The notes under the pieces were generated by a model, which had not been told where the DNA came from, searched no databases, and worked only from the letters and a program-made list of their open reading frames with translations. Shown in pieces: positions 36,135-43,231 of a DNA stretch of 43,231 bases; positions within the stretch are counted from its first letter, which is position 1; the number at the start of each line of letters is the position of its first letter. Both the position numbers and the translations under genes were made by a program. The stretch comes from Gammaproteobacteria bacterium (GTDB lineage Bacteria; Pseudomonadota; Gammaproteobacteria; JABDBA01). The DNA lies in NCBI GenBank assembly GCA_013288885.1, contig JABDBA010000019.1:1-43231 (forward strand). Reading direction: 5' to 3'.

Positions 36135-36587
36135 TTAATTTTGTATTACTAACGGTGCCAACCAACGCAATAACACATCACGCATTCCGTCGATAGGGAT
36201 AGGTTTTGAAACCACTTCATTGATGCCAGCAATGATACAATCATCGACCACTTCATCGCCATACGAAGTCAACACGACGATTGGCGTGTTTTTATGGATC
36301 GCAAATTTTCTGATGGTGGCACTGGCTTCATAACCACTGATGTCAGGTAAACCCAGATCCATAAATATGAGATCAAAGCGTTCCGAGCATTTTTTTATAG
36401 CAGCATAACCGTTTACTGCTACATCAATATCACAACCGATAATTTGCAAAAACTTTGAATGCACATGTTGGATCACTGGCGTATCTTCCACTAATAATAT
36501 TTTTGGCTTTCTGACGAATAAATTATTGGGAAGCGGTTGTGCTTCTTGAATAGTATATTTCAAGATATGACTAGCTGATGTTTGCAT
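36135..36587 (-). CDS. Single-domain response regulator (receiver)
   Basis: 150 aa, a CheY-like receiver with a 25-residue N-terminal extension. The acidic pair is E34/D35 (LLVEDTP), the phospho-acceptor is D77 (FMDLGLPDISGYE), the switch threonine is T107 and the lysine is K128 (VSKPI). It has no output domain, so it is likely a phosphorelay intermediate or acts by protein contacts. The pattern DLGLPDISGYEA is typical of receivers attached to hybrid kinases, suggesting it received phosphate from such a kinase family. TAGGAGACCACT before the ATG is a strong ribosome site. Sits in a cluster with a LuxR-type regulator. Confidence 0.92.
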   Translation of the reverse strand: MQTSASHILKYTIQEAQPLPNNLFVRKPKILLVEDTPVIQHVHSKFLQIIGCDIDVAVNGYAAIKKCSERFDLIFMDLGLPDISGYEASATIRKFAIHKNTPIVVLTSYGDEVVDDCIIAGINEVVSKPIPIDGMRDVLLRWLAPLVIQN

Positions 36588-36610
36588 AGTGGTCTCCTAT
36601 CATTATTTAT

Positions 36611-37021
36611 CTAAAATTCAACTTCTTCGATGTTTACGGTTTGCAGATGTGGTTGTGCTTTTTCGTGTAGCAGTAATAATTTTTCACCGACAGCCAAAGG
36701 CATTTTTACGTTTGCGGGTCTATCCCACTTCAATTGATAGATAAGCTCTGGTGATGCCAAAGTTTCTTCCGACACGCGTGAAATAGAATATGTGCGATTA
36801 TCTAAAATTTCTGTGACCAGTATCGCCCAAAAATAATTGTTCTGTATGCGATTGATGTCATCCGGCAAAGAGGATTTAGTAACAACATAAGCCTCATCTA
36901 ATTTTATAATTCGCTGCCATTGCGACAAAAATATTTTTATGACATATGAATTTATAGTTTCTCTAATATGCTCAAGCTGCAAATAAGAAAAATAAACCAG
37001 GTTACTGCTGCTGTTATTCAT
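36611..37021 (-). CDS. Hypothetical protein, 136 aa
   Basis: Not recognised. I chose the ATG at 37021 because the stop of the upstream 53-aa gene ends one base before it (TAG-G-ATG), which points to re-initiation; a TTG at 37060 in the same frame has no ribosome site. The protein is soluble with a helical N-terminal half (YLQLEHIRETINSYVIKIFL) and a possible small beta domain (YVVTKSSLPDDINRIQ). It lies 23 nt before the receiver gene and is likely part of the same transcript. A role in signalling is guessed only from the neighbours. Confidence 0.65.
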   Translation of the reverse strand: MNNSSSNLVYFSYLQLEHIRETINSYVIKIFLSQWQRIIKLDEAYVVTKSSLPDDINRIQNNYFWAILVTEILDNRTYSISRVSEETLASPELIYQLKWDRPANVKMPLAVGEKLLLLHEKAQPHLQTVNIEEVEF

Positions 37022-37022
37022 C

Positions 37023-37184
37023 CTACTTATACCGCTTGCGGTTAAACACATACAGAACAAATACGGTAGAAAGCAGTGACTCCATTAAATCAATTTCTGC
37101 TTGTGATGGTTTCAGATTGCCTAATTTCTCAAGAAATCCTACGGCCAGATAATTCAACTTTTGCGGATGGGTGACTTTTTTCAT
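37023..37184 (-). CDS. Small protein, 53 aa
   Basis: A short gene with a near-perfect ribosome site (CCAAGGAGTTAAAT before the ATG). The predicted protein starts MKKVTHPQKLNYLAVGFLEK and ends with a hydrophobic stretch (LLSTVFVLYVF) followed by NRKRYK, so it may attach to the membrane by its C-terminus. It is the first gene of the cluster that continues into the 136-aa protein, the receiver and the LuxR regulator. Two GGA motifs, one of them in the ribosome site, lie in its leader (GCAGGAGCCAAGGAG), as in CsrA-controlled messages. No family recognised. Confidence 0.65.
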   Translation of the reverse strand: MKKVTHPQKLNYLAVGFLEKLGNLKPSQAEIDLMESLLSTVFVLYVFNRKRYK

Positions 37185-37568
37185 ATTTAACTCCTTGGCT
37201 CCTGCAGATGCTGCATTCTTGCTAAAAATCGTTTATGATTAGATTTTGTCTCGAATCAAACAGAGATATTATCACAAATTAGCCCTATAAATTGATTACG
37301 ATTGATTTATGAAGGCATGACAAACATTATCAATGAGTTTTTCTCATTGATCAATTAGCTAATATCTCATAATATTGTACGATATTTCTTACAAAATGGC
37401 TGGTTTAGGACAAAACCCCGGGATTTTTACGGGGAAATGAGGCGTGATTTAGAGTTATTTGATGAGAAAACGTATTGGATACCCACTTTTCCGATCCCCT
37501 CTCCCTTTGGGAGGGTTAGGGTGAGGGAAGGGCTGAAGGTCGAGTGAGGGATGGAGCTAAATTTCCCC
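37185..37568 (-). other. 384-nt intergenic region with a C-rich repeat
   Basis: No gene seen. It contains a hairpin CCCCGGGATTTTTACGGGG (37417-37435), and a REP-like element about 37495-37530 with CCCCTCTCCC / GGGAGGG followed by TTAGGGTGAGGG, a type common in proteobacteria. The left half is AT-rich and must hold the promoter of the 53-aa-gene cluster; the right part is the transcript end of the response-regulator gene. Confidence 0.5.
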
Positions 37569-38582
37569 CTAAATCTTTTCCAAATACTGCTGAAAAGAAA
37601 ACACGCGATCACTTTCAAGATCATACGCATTGGGGTCAGTAATATAAGAATAATAATAAAGCTGTTTGCCTTGTAATGTTTGAGCCGGATGTAAATATTC
37701 CTGCCATTCTGCCGGGCGCACGCTAAAATCATCTTCAGTATGAAAATAAGGCATCATTTTTTTGCTATGGAGCGCTGCGGTGAGTGCTTCGGGCGCTTTA
37801 TCGTGTTTGGCTAATTCGGCGTAAGACTCCATTAATTCATTATCCGCGACTGCCAACCAACTCGGCTTACCTTTGGCATCAAGCAACAAAAAGCTACCGT
37901 GGTCATCCATTAAATAATATTCAACGATATTATTGGTTTTACAAAGTTGTTGGAAAAAATCGACAAAAACGGGATCTGTTAAACATACCAACGTTTGTTG
38001 CGAAAAATCCGCTATTTTATTCAGCGCCAGTTCCGATAAATTTTGAAAATAACTCAATTGCAGTTCACGCACTATTTGTACTAATGCTTCCATCAAACTT
38101 GGTGTATTTTTTAAAATAAAGCGATCGATACTGCCTTCATTAAACGCTTCTACCGCGAGATCTTTACCCACTTCGCCGGTTAACATAATGATTTTGATAA
38201 AAGGATATTTCTCTCTTAATTGGCGACAGAGTTCTAAGCCATTAATGCCAGGCATGGCATAGTCGATCACCAAAACTGTAATTTCAGCAAAGCGACGCGG
38301 ATTATAAATTTCTTGATGGATGGCGGGAATATTGAAATCAACCATGTGATGATCCATATCGTTATCTTCGCTTTCGATCAAACAGCGATTAACAATCGGA
38401 TCAGCATGATATTCTTTAGTCAAAAATTGCAGTGCCTGCTCGGGGTCTTCATAGCTAAAACACGGTATTTTTTCGAGTTTCACTAAACGTGTTAACAGGT
38501 GTTTTAAATACTCTTTATTATCGTCGACCAGGCCCACGGTAGCAGGATAATAACAAATACCAATTTGAAAGCGCTTTTTCAT
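37569..38582 (-). CDS. Response regulator with enlarged receiver domain
   Basis: 337 aa. The receiver has its acidic pair at D20/D21 (GLVDDNKEYL), phospho-acceptor D107 (VIDYAMPGING), switch T135 (LTGEV) and K158 (LKNTP). The distance from acidic pair to phospho-acceptor is about 86 residues, against about 44 in CheY, so roughly 42 residues are inserted (INRCLIES...IHQEIYNPRRF). The C-terminal half (about 190-337) is an unnamed domain with YYLMDDHGSFLLLDAKGKPS, probably a PAS-like or sensory fold. No DNA-binding domain is evident. This receiver family with the IHxEIYNPxRF insert is, from memory, found in Legionella-type bacteria. It follows the sensor kinase gene across a palindromic repeat and is its likely partner. 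Confidence 0.88.
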   Translation of the reverse strand: MKKRFQIGICYYPATVGLVDDNKEYLKHLLTRLVKLEKIPCFSYEDPEQALQFLTKEYHADPIVNRCLIESEDNDMDHHMVDFNIPAIHQEIYNPRRFAEITVLVIDYAMPGINGLELCRQLREKYPFIKIIMLTGEVGKDLAVEAFNEGSIDRFILKNTPSLMEALVQIVRELQLSYFQNLSELALNKIADFSQQTLVCLTDPVFVDFFQQLCKTNNIVEYYLMDDHGSFLLLDAKGKPSWLAVADNELMESYAELAKHDKAPEALTAALHSKKMMPYFHTEDDFSVRPAEWQEYLHPAQTLQGKQLYYYSYITDPNAYDLESDRVFSFQQYLEKI

Positions 38583-38621
38583 TCCTCAATCCCTCATTTT
38601 ATCCATTGAAATAGTGAGTTC

Positions 38622-38743
38622 TACTCAAAGCAGTTGGATTTTAGGCTAGGCGCTGAGCCTCGAGCAAGCGGAGCATATGGGTTATATGTGAGCATTGCGA
38701 GATGGCGAAAGCAACAACGCCTAAAATTCAAATGCGAAGAGTA
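38622..38743 (+). repeat. Palindromic MITE/REP-like element, copy 2
   Basis: 122 bp, nearly identical to the copy at 8531-8653 (ends TACTC and GAGTA, same internal GCATATGGGTTATATGTGAGC core). It overlaps the 3' end of the sensor-kinase gene and supplies its last four codons and stop (Thr-Leu-Arg-Ile-TGA), so insertion has trimmed or changed the end of that protein. Confidence 0.85.
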
Positions 38744-40524
38744 GGTATACTACCTGGAAAGGTGAGGGAAAATAAAGTAAATTCTCCCTCAACTGACTCA
38801 CAAGTGATGCCACCCCCCAAAGACTCCATCACCGTTTTACAAAAAGTCAAGCCTACCCCTGCGCCGTGGTACGTGCGCGTGAAGAACCTATCAAATATCT
38901 TTGGCAAAATATCGCGGGAAATCCCCGTGCCGGTGTCTTTGAAATATAGCTTATTGCCACCAGCCCCCTGCTCTACCCAAATCTGGATATTGCCGTTGCC
39001 CGCCTTGGCAATGTAATAGAGTGCGTTTTTTATTAGATTAAACAACACATGAATGAACAGCGTCTTATCACCATTGATCATGAATTTCATTTTGTCATTA
39101 CTTTGCCATTGCACTAATTTTCTTTGCTCATCATTAAAAGGATAACGCGCGAGCGCTTCATCTACACCTTCATTGATAGAAAATATTTCAGGCTTGCCTT
39201 GATCTAACGCGGGATTAGTATTCATCAACGAAATATCAATGAAAGTAAACGCCGCCCTCACCTCTTTATCCATCGATCCCAACATTTCATCAACATAATC
39301 TAAATACCTTGTATCAACATCACCCTGCGCCACACCTTTTTGCTTTGCCAAAACATACGTTTGTTTAAGTTCAGGAAATATTTTTTTAACATTTTCCGTC
39401 GCCACCCCAAACGCTGCCAACGGCGTACGCAACTCATGCGCGATGATCGAACTGACGAGCGTCATGCCGTCGAGTTTATTTTGAGTTTCTTGCAATTCTT
39501 TCTCAATGCGTTTTCGTTCGGTGATGTCCATGGAGATGCCCAATATACCAAGGATTTTCCCTCCAAGATAAAGAGGAACTTTATTAGATAAAAAAATGGC
39601 TTCCGTCCCATCTGCTAAGGTAGAAGGCTCTTCTACAGTTTGTGGAATCCCAGTCCTCATAATTTCAATATCTACTTTTCTTAACATATCAGCCTGCTCT
39701 TTCCATGGCATATCATAATCAGTTTTTCCTATCATTTCTTGACGAGAAGAAAACCCAGCTGATCTAGCTTGTAGATCATTACAACCACGCATAACTCCAT
39801 CTATATCCTTCCAGTAAACATGGCCTGGAGTTAATGCAATAATATTTTCCAATAATTCAAGCCGTTCAATTTCGATTTTTCTAGCATCAGTAATATCAAG
39901 AGAGACGCCTAATATACCGATGATTTTATTATACTTATCTCTTAGCGCAACTTTATTCGACAAATACAAGGCAACCTTACCATCTGCCGTGGTTGTTTCC
40001 TCTTCAATAACTTTTGACTGGCCTGTTTGTATAACCACCTGATCAACTTGGGTTATTTTTTTTGCCTGCTCATCTGGAAATAACTCATAATCGGTTTTTC
40101 CAATATACTCATCAATTGATCTCAACCCAAAATCTTTCCAATTATTAGTATTACAACCAAGCATAACACCTTCTTTATTTTTCCAGTAGACATGGCCGGG
40201 AATCTGTTCTAATAATTCCTCAAAATTAATTTTTTCTACGACTGAAAAATGGTTAGTTTTTCCATAAAAAATCGTCAAAATAACCACCGCACCACAGGTG
40301 CACATACTTAATAAATAACCGAGAAGCAACAAATAATCTCGCGCTATAATTGCATGAAGAACGATTGCAAATTGAATAAGAAAGAAGCCTAGAAAAGTTG
40401 ATATTGAAACTCCAGATGCGTTTTTATCCCGAAAAATCTTTACTGCTTGTGGAATAAAAAGTATAGCATTTATGAATAATGCAGAGCTGAAAAAAAATTC
40501 AATAATATTTTTTGTTGTAATCAT
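38728..40524 (-). CDS. SWEET-like / PAS-PAS sensor histidine kinase
   Basis: 598 aa. The first about 90 residues have three transmembrane helices and the PQ-loop motif FIPQAVKIFRDKNASGVS, as in SemiSWEET sugar transporters. Two similar PAS domains follow (about 102-215 and 223-340, both with PGHVYWK and IGKTDYE/D, then ILGISMDIT). The kinase core has the phosphorylated H363 (SSIIAHELRTPL), N-box HVLFNLIKNAL, DTGTGIS (530-536) and GAGVGLTFCK. It should autophosphorylate and pass phosphate to a receiver, most likely the downstream 37569-38582 gene. What the membrane part senses is unknown. The ATG follows AGAAGATA. The last codons come from a palindromic repeat. Follows the 444-aa gene by 29 nt, so perhaps co-transcribed. 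Confidence 0.93.
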   Translation of the reverse strand: MITTKNIIEFFFSSALFINAILFIPQAVKIFRDKNASGVSISTFLGFFLIQFAIVLHAIIARDYLLLLGYLLSMCTCGAVVILTIFYGKTNHFSVVEKINFEELLEQIPGHVYWKNKEGVMLGCNTNNWKDFGLRSIDEYIGKTDYELFPDEQAKKITQVDQVVIQTGQSKVIEEETTTADGKVALYLSNKVALRDKYNKIIGILGVSLDITDARKIEIERLELLENIIALTPGHVYWKDIDGVMRGCNDLQARSAGFSSRQEMIGKTDYDMPWKEQADMLRKVDIEIMRTGIPQTVEEPSTLADGTEAIFLSNKVPLYLGGKILGILGISMDITERKRIEKELQETQNKLDGMTLVSSIIAHELRTPLAAFGVATENVKKIFPELKQTYVLAKQKGVAQGDVDTRYLDYVDEMLGSMDKEVRAAFTFIDISLMNTNPALDQGKPEIFSINEGVDEALARYPFNDEQRKLVQWQSNDKMKFMINGDKTLFIHVLFNLIKNALYYIAKAGNGNIQIWVEQGAGGNKLYFKDTGTGISRDILPKIFDRFFTRTYHGAGVGLTFCKTVMESLGGGITCESVEGEFTLFSLTFPGSIPTLRI

Positions 40525-40553
40525 TATCTTCTATTATAAATAGATGGCAAAAT

Positions 40554-41888
40554 TTAACTGTATAAGTTATTTAAACTTTCAAGTAACATTGCTTTTTCTA
40601 TCATTTTCTTATTTTCAGTTTGACCGGTTAATAGATTTCCAACCAAATCACAATATATATGCTTAAGAAGAAACAAATTGGGGCTATTTAAACAACATCC
40701 TTTTATTTCAGCCATTCTTTTATCATCTAGAAGTCTTTTTTCTATCCCTTGAATTTGGTTTAATGTTATAGCACAGGATGAAAAATGTCCAGTTTTATAA
40801 AAATAAGGGAATGGATTTTCCACCAATAATTCTAGTTTCTTTCCTATGTACTGAGGATGTTTAGCCATATTATATAATATAATATTCTTTAATCCTAATC
40901 TTAATATTTCTTTCCGATATTCTTCCTTTGGTACTATATCCTCTTGGTAATCATACAATGCAATACCTTTAATAACCATACAAGCCTTCGTAAGCTCGCC
41001 AACAAACCTTTCTTCTAATAAAAAACAACTCTTTTCTTCGTTAGAAACGAACAGAAAATATAAATTATCAACACCATCTTTTTTAATGAAACGTTTCACT
41101 AACAAAATAATAGGAATTTTATTTTCTAAGGCGTGATTTAATATAACTTCTGTAACCAAATAACATGGCAAGATTTGTCTTTCTTCATCTGCAACCATCT
41201 GAAGGTATGGCATCATTATTTTTATGGTTGGATTTATTGACCTACTATTGGTTAATTTTAAAATAAATTCACATGATTTTTCGGCTATTGATTTCTGATA
41301 ATAATGTATAAGAAGTTGTGCTTGAGTTCGAGTAATATGCAATTTTGCCATCATATTTTTATAGTCCATTGATGTAGGCATATTTTCGCTACATTTTAAA
41401 CTATATTTTTGTAAAACATAGCATTGAATTATAAAATAAACTTCGGCAGTTAAACATATTGTAACATTAGAAAAAAAACAATTTATGCTAATCGGCTTAT
41501 CCAAATATTTATTATAATTGCCACCCTCAAGTTCAATAATTTTTTCAAACTTACTTACCATCCCATAGAGTCTTATTCTATTTTTTCTAAATGATTTACC
41601 TACTGAATGTAGTAAATTTTGCCTTATCCCACCTTGATCAGGTCTACTGAGCAATAAGATTTTATAGGCTCTAATTTGGCAAGAAGTTTCTCCAACCTGC
41701 GCATCAAATAAATGATATTTTTCATTTATAAAAGCTTCGATAGCTTCGATAGCTTCTTGATAAATAGAAATTATAAGCCTTATTATGCGTCGCTTCGAAT
41801 TACGATCTTTTAAGATAGAAAATTGATTTTGTGCCAAGAGATCAAGGCTGTTTAGTTCTGATTTGAGATTCAAACAAATGTCGTTCAT
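40554..41888 (-). CDS. Hypothetical protein, 444 aa
   Basis: Unrecognised. Very AT-rich coding sequence with long helical stretches and several hydrophobic patches (INCFFSNVTICLTAEVYFII) but no clear signal peptide or transmembrane hairpin. A globular region with many lysines (KKDGVDNLYFLFV) follows. Weak ribosome site. It sits upstream of the sensor kinase on the same strand and may be co-transcribed. The composition and lack of relatives suggest a lineage-specific protein, possibly an effector, but there is no direct evidence. Confidence 0.65.
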   Translation of the reverse strand: MNDICLNLKSELNSLDLLAQNQFSILKDRNSKRRIIRLIISIYQEAIEAIEAFINEKYHLFDAQVGETSCQIRAYKILLLSRPDQGGIRQNLLHSVGKSFRKNRIRLYGMVSKFEKIIELEGGNYNKYLDKPISINCFFSNVTICLTAEVYFIIQCYVLQKYSLKCSENMPTSMDYKNMMAKLHITRTQAQLLIHYYQKSIAEKSCEFILKLTNSRSINPTIKIMMPYLQMVADEERQILPCYLVTEVILNHALENKIPIILLVKRFIKKDGVDNLYFLFVSNEEKSCFLLEERFVGELTKACMVIKGIALYDYQEDIVPKEEYRKEILRLGLKNIILYNMAKHPQYIGKKLELLVENPFPYFYKTGHFSSCAITLNQIQGIEKRLLDDKRMAEIKGCCLNSPNLFLLKHIYCDLVGNLLTGQTENKKMIEKAMLLESLNNLYS

Positions 41889-42344
41889 TACTCTGTCTCA
41901 GCTGTGTCAAACTAAAAAGCTGTTTGGTTTTTTCGTTTCACGAAGGTAGATATTATTCCTATTTTTCAAACATCATAACCTAATCAAGTAATTCTCGCGA
42001 TTGTCAAAACACCTACAAAAATAGAATTTTTTCTGTGATAAAAAAATAATTAGTAATCAATTATCACCACACTGATGCGTCGACTCATATGTATTAGGCA
42101 TTGGCTTAATTCTATCATGCATGACTATTTATTTCTTGCTATAAAAAAATATCAGCGGAATATTTATGAGGTTACATAATGGAACGAAAAAATTAAATCT
42201 TAACTAGCAGTTTTGGAAACCAATATCGTCACTTTACTTACCGTATAAATTAAATAGATACTTTTTATTTTATTTTCCTAGACATTATCATCAATTTATA
42301 ATAATCTTGTACATATATAATTATTTATAATATGCATAAATATA
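41889..42344 (+). other. 456-nt AT-rich intergenic region
   Basis: No gene or RNA seen in either direction. It separates the divergent 444-aa gene and the Rpn-type gene and must hold both promoters; TATAAT-like elements occur at several places close to 42320-42335. Confidence 0.5.
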
Positions 42345-43231
42345 ATGACAAATACTACTATTCATCAGCCGCACGACAAATTGTTCAAAAATTCTATGGC
42401 GAATATACGTGTCGCCCGCGATTTCTTTGAGGAACATCTGCCGCAGCGGTTATTAAACCAGATAGACCTAAACACGCTAAAACTTGAGAAAAACACCTTC
42501 ATTGATTCGAGGTACAAAGCGGGTGAAGTCGATCTTCTTTATAGTGTGCAACAACAAGAAGGAAATCTAGTTTACCTTCACTTACATTGCGAACATCAAT
42601 CCGATATCGAAAAATTAGCGGCTTTTCGTTTACTGGTTTATAAAACCAAGTTAATGGAGGAGCATAAAAAGCAACACCCTGATGCACCGTTTCCTATTAT
42701 TTACTCAATATTAGTTTATACCGGTGAAAAAGCCTGGGATGCTCCTTTAGATATCTTGGATTTAATGAGCGGGCCACGAGAATTGGCCAAAGAAGTGCTT
42801 TTTCAGCCATATCAGCTTATTGATGTACAGCGGATTCCTGACGATGAGATGAAAAAGCATTTTTTGAGTGGGTTGATGGAGTTTGCGTTAAAGTACCGCA
42901 AAGCTCAGGATTTTGCTAAATTTCTAAAAGATTTCTTGCCCTGGGTGGATGAGGTGAATCGAAAGGGATCAAGCTTTGCTTATGGTGTGTTAGAATATAT
43001 AATAGATGGCATTGAAGAAGGCGACAAAATACTATTTTTTCACGAAATAGAAGAACATTTGAATACAGAAATACGAGGAAAAACCATGACTATAGCAGAA
43101 CAACTCAGACAAGAGGGCAGACAAGAAGGTGAAATCACCATGCTAAACCGCCAACTTAAACTCCGTTTTCGTGACATCCCTGCCGATTATCAAAAGCGCA
43201 TTGAACAAGCCGATGCTGAAACTTTATTAAA
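42345..43231 (+). CDS. Rpn/PD-(D/E)XK nuclease family protein (partial)
   Basis: The frame opens at ATG 42345 and runs off the right edge (about 295 codons seen). The N-terminus HDKLFKNSMANIRVARDFF and the segments YKAGEVDLLYSV, then YLHLHCEHQSD, match the Rpn family of recombination-promoting nucleases, in which the D and the ExQ form the metal-binding site. These proteins are often annotated as transposase-like and cleave DNA. The C-terminal part (AEQLRQEGRQEGEITMLNRQ) is the usual variable tail with repeated QEG. Intact within the window; the stop lies outside. Confidence 0.88.
   Translation, partial: MTNTTIHQPHDKLFKNSMANIRVARDFFEEHLPQRLLNQIDLNTLKLEKNTFIDSRYKAGEVDLLYSVQQQEGNLVYLHLHCEHQSDIEKLAAFRLLVYKTKLMEEHKKQHPDAPFPIIYSILVYTGEKAWDAPLDILDLMSGPRELAKEVLFQPYQLIDVQRIPDDEMKKHFLSGLMEFALKYRKAQDFAKFLKDFLPWVDEVNRKGSSFAYGVLEYIIDGIEEGDKILFFHEIEEHLNTEIRGKTMTIAEQLRQEGRQEGEITMLNRQLKLRFRDIPADYQKRIEQADAETLL

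Noticed and set aside
37427..37732. 101-aa frame over the REP-like element
   Set aside because: It overlaps the end of the response regulator in another frame and is built from the C-rich repeat.
41905..41935. Terminator-like stem with T-run on the + strand
   Set aside because: The stem is only about 5 bp and no + strand gene ends nearby.
1..43231. CRISPR array or phage module
   Set aside because: No regularly spaced direct repeats with unique spacers, and no phage structural or integrase gene, were seen.

Overview
The window is an AT-rich stretch of a gammaproteobacterial chromosome, most likely from a Legionella/Coxiella-like (order Legionellales), probably host-associated bacterium. This is inferred from several things together: a suf operon carrying a SufU-type scaffold, two PmrA-like direct-repeat boxes in front of genes of unknown function, a CsrB/RsmY-type small RNA behind a GacA/LetA-type palindrome, a eukaryote-like LRR protein, an unusual response-regulator family, and several dispersed palindromic repeats. 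No rRNA, phage or IS transposase gene was seen, so species-level placement is not possible from the window alone.

Left part (1-11.3 kb). The end of the suf operon (sufD tail, sufS, sufU; + strand) is followed on the - strand by two unrecognised genes behind a PmrA-like box and then by a minor-pilin operon pilV-pilW-pilX. Next come phhB, a palindromic element, tRNA-Ala(CGC), a 516-residue acidic protein of unknown function, a GNAT acetyltransferase, a cold-shock protein, more palindromic repeats, a second PmrA-like box with a membrane/coiled-coil protein, an Rsm/Csr-type sRNA with its own GacA-type box, and an M48 membrane protease.

Middle part (11.3-34.4 kb, all - strand). A large protein with an RTX-like patch and a lipoprotein lie downstream of a polymorphic-toxin operon. 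The operon reads, in transcription order: LRR membrane protein (1141 aa), giant YD-repeat/RHS protein (4511 aa, with LysM, a pretoxin-like region and a small ParB-like C-terminal toxin candidate), a small protein that is the immunity candidate, KptA (RNA 2'-phosphotransferase), and a second paralogue of the immunity candidate. The first four genes overlap one another by 11-26 nt and are probably translationally coupled. The KptA enzyme between two immunity paralogues is the most unusual arrangement in the window.

Right part (34.4-43.2 kb). Nested palindromic repeats separate the toxin operon from a signalling region on the - strand. That region holds a four-gene cluster (53-aa protein, 136-aa protein, single-domain receiver, LuxR-type regulator), then a response regulator with an enlarged receiver domain and a sensor kinase that fuses a SWEET/PQ-loop-like membrane part to two PAS domains and a kinase core. 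A 444-aa unknown gene lies upstream of the kinase. The right edge cuts an Rpn/PD-(D/E)XK family gene on the + strand.

The GacA-type sRNA, PmrA-like boxes, LuxR/receiver genes and sensor kinase together suggest a locus tied to the switch between growth and virulence or transmission states. That is inference from context; nothing in the sequence proves it.
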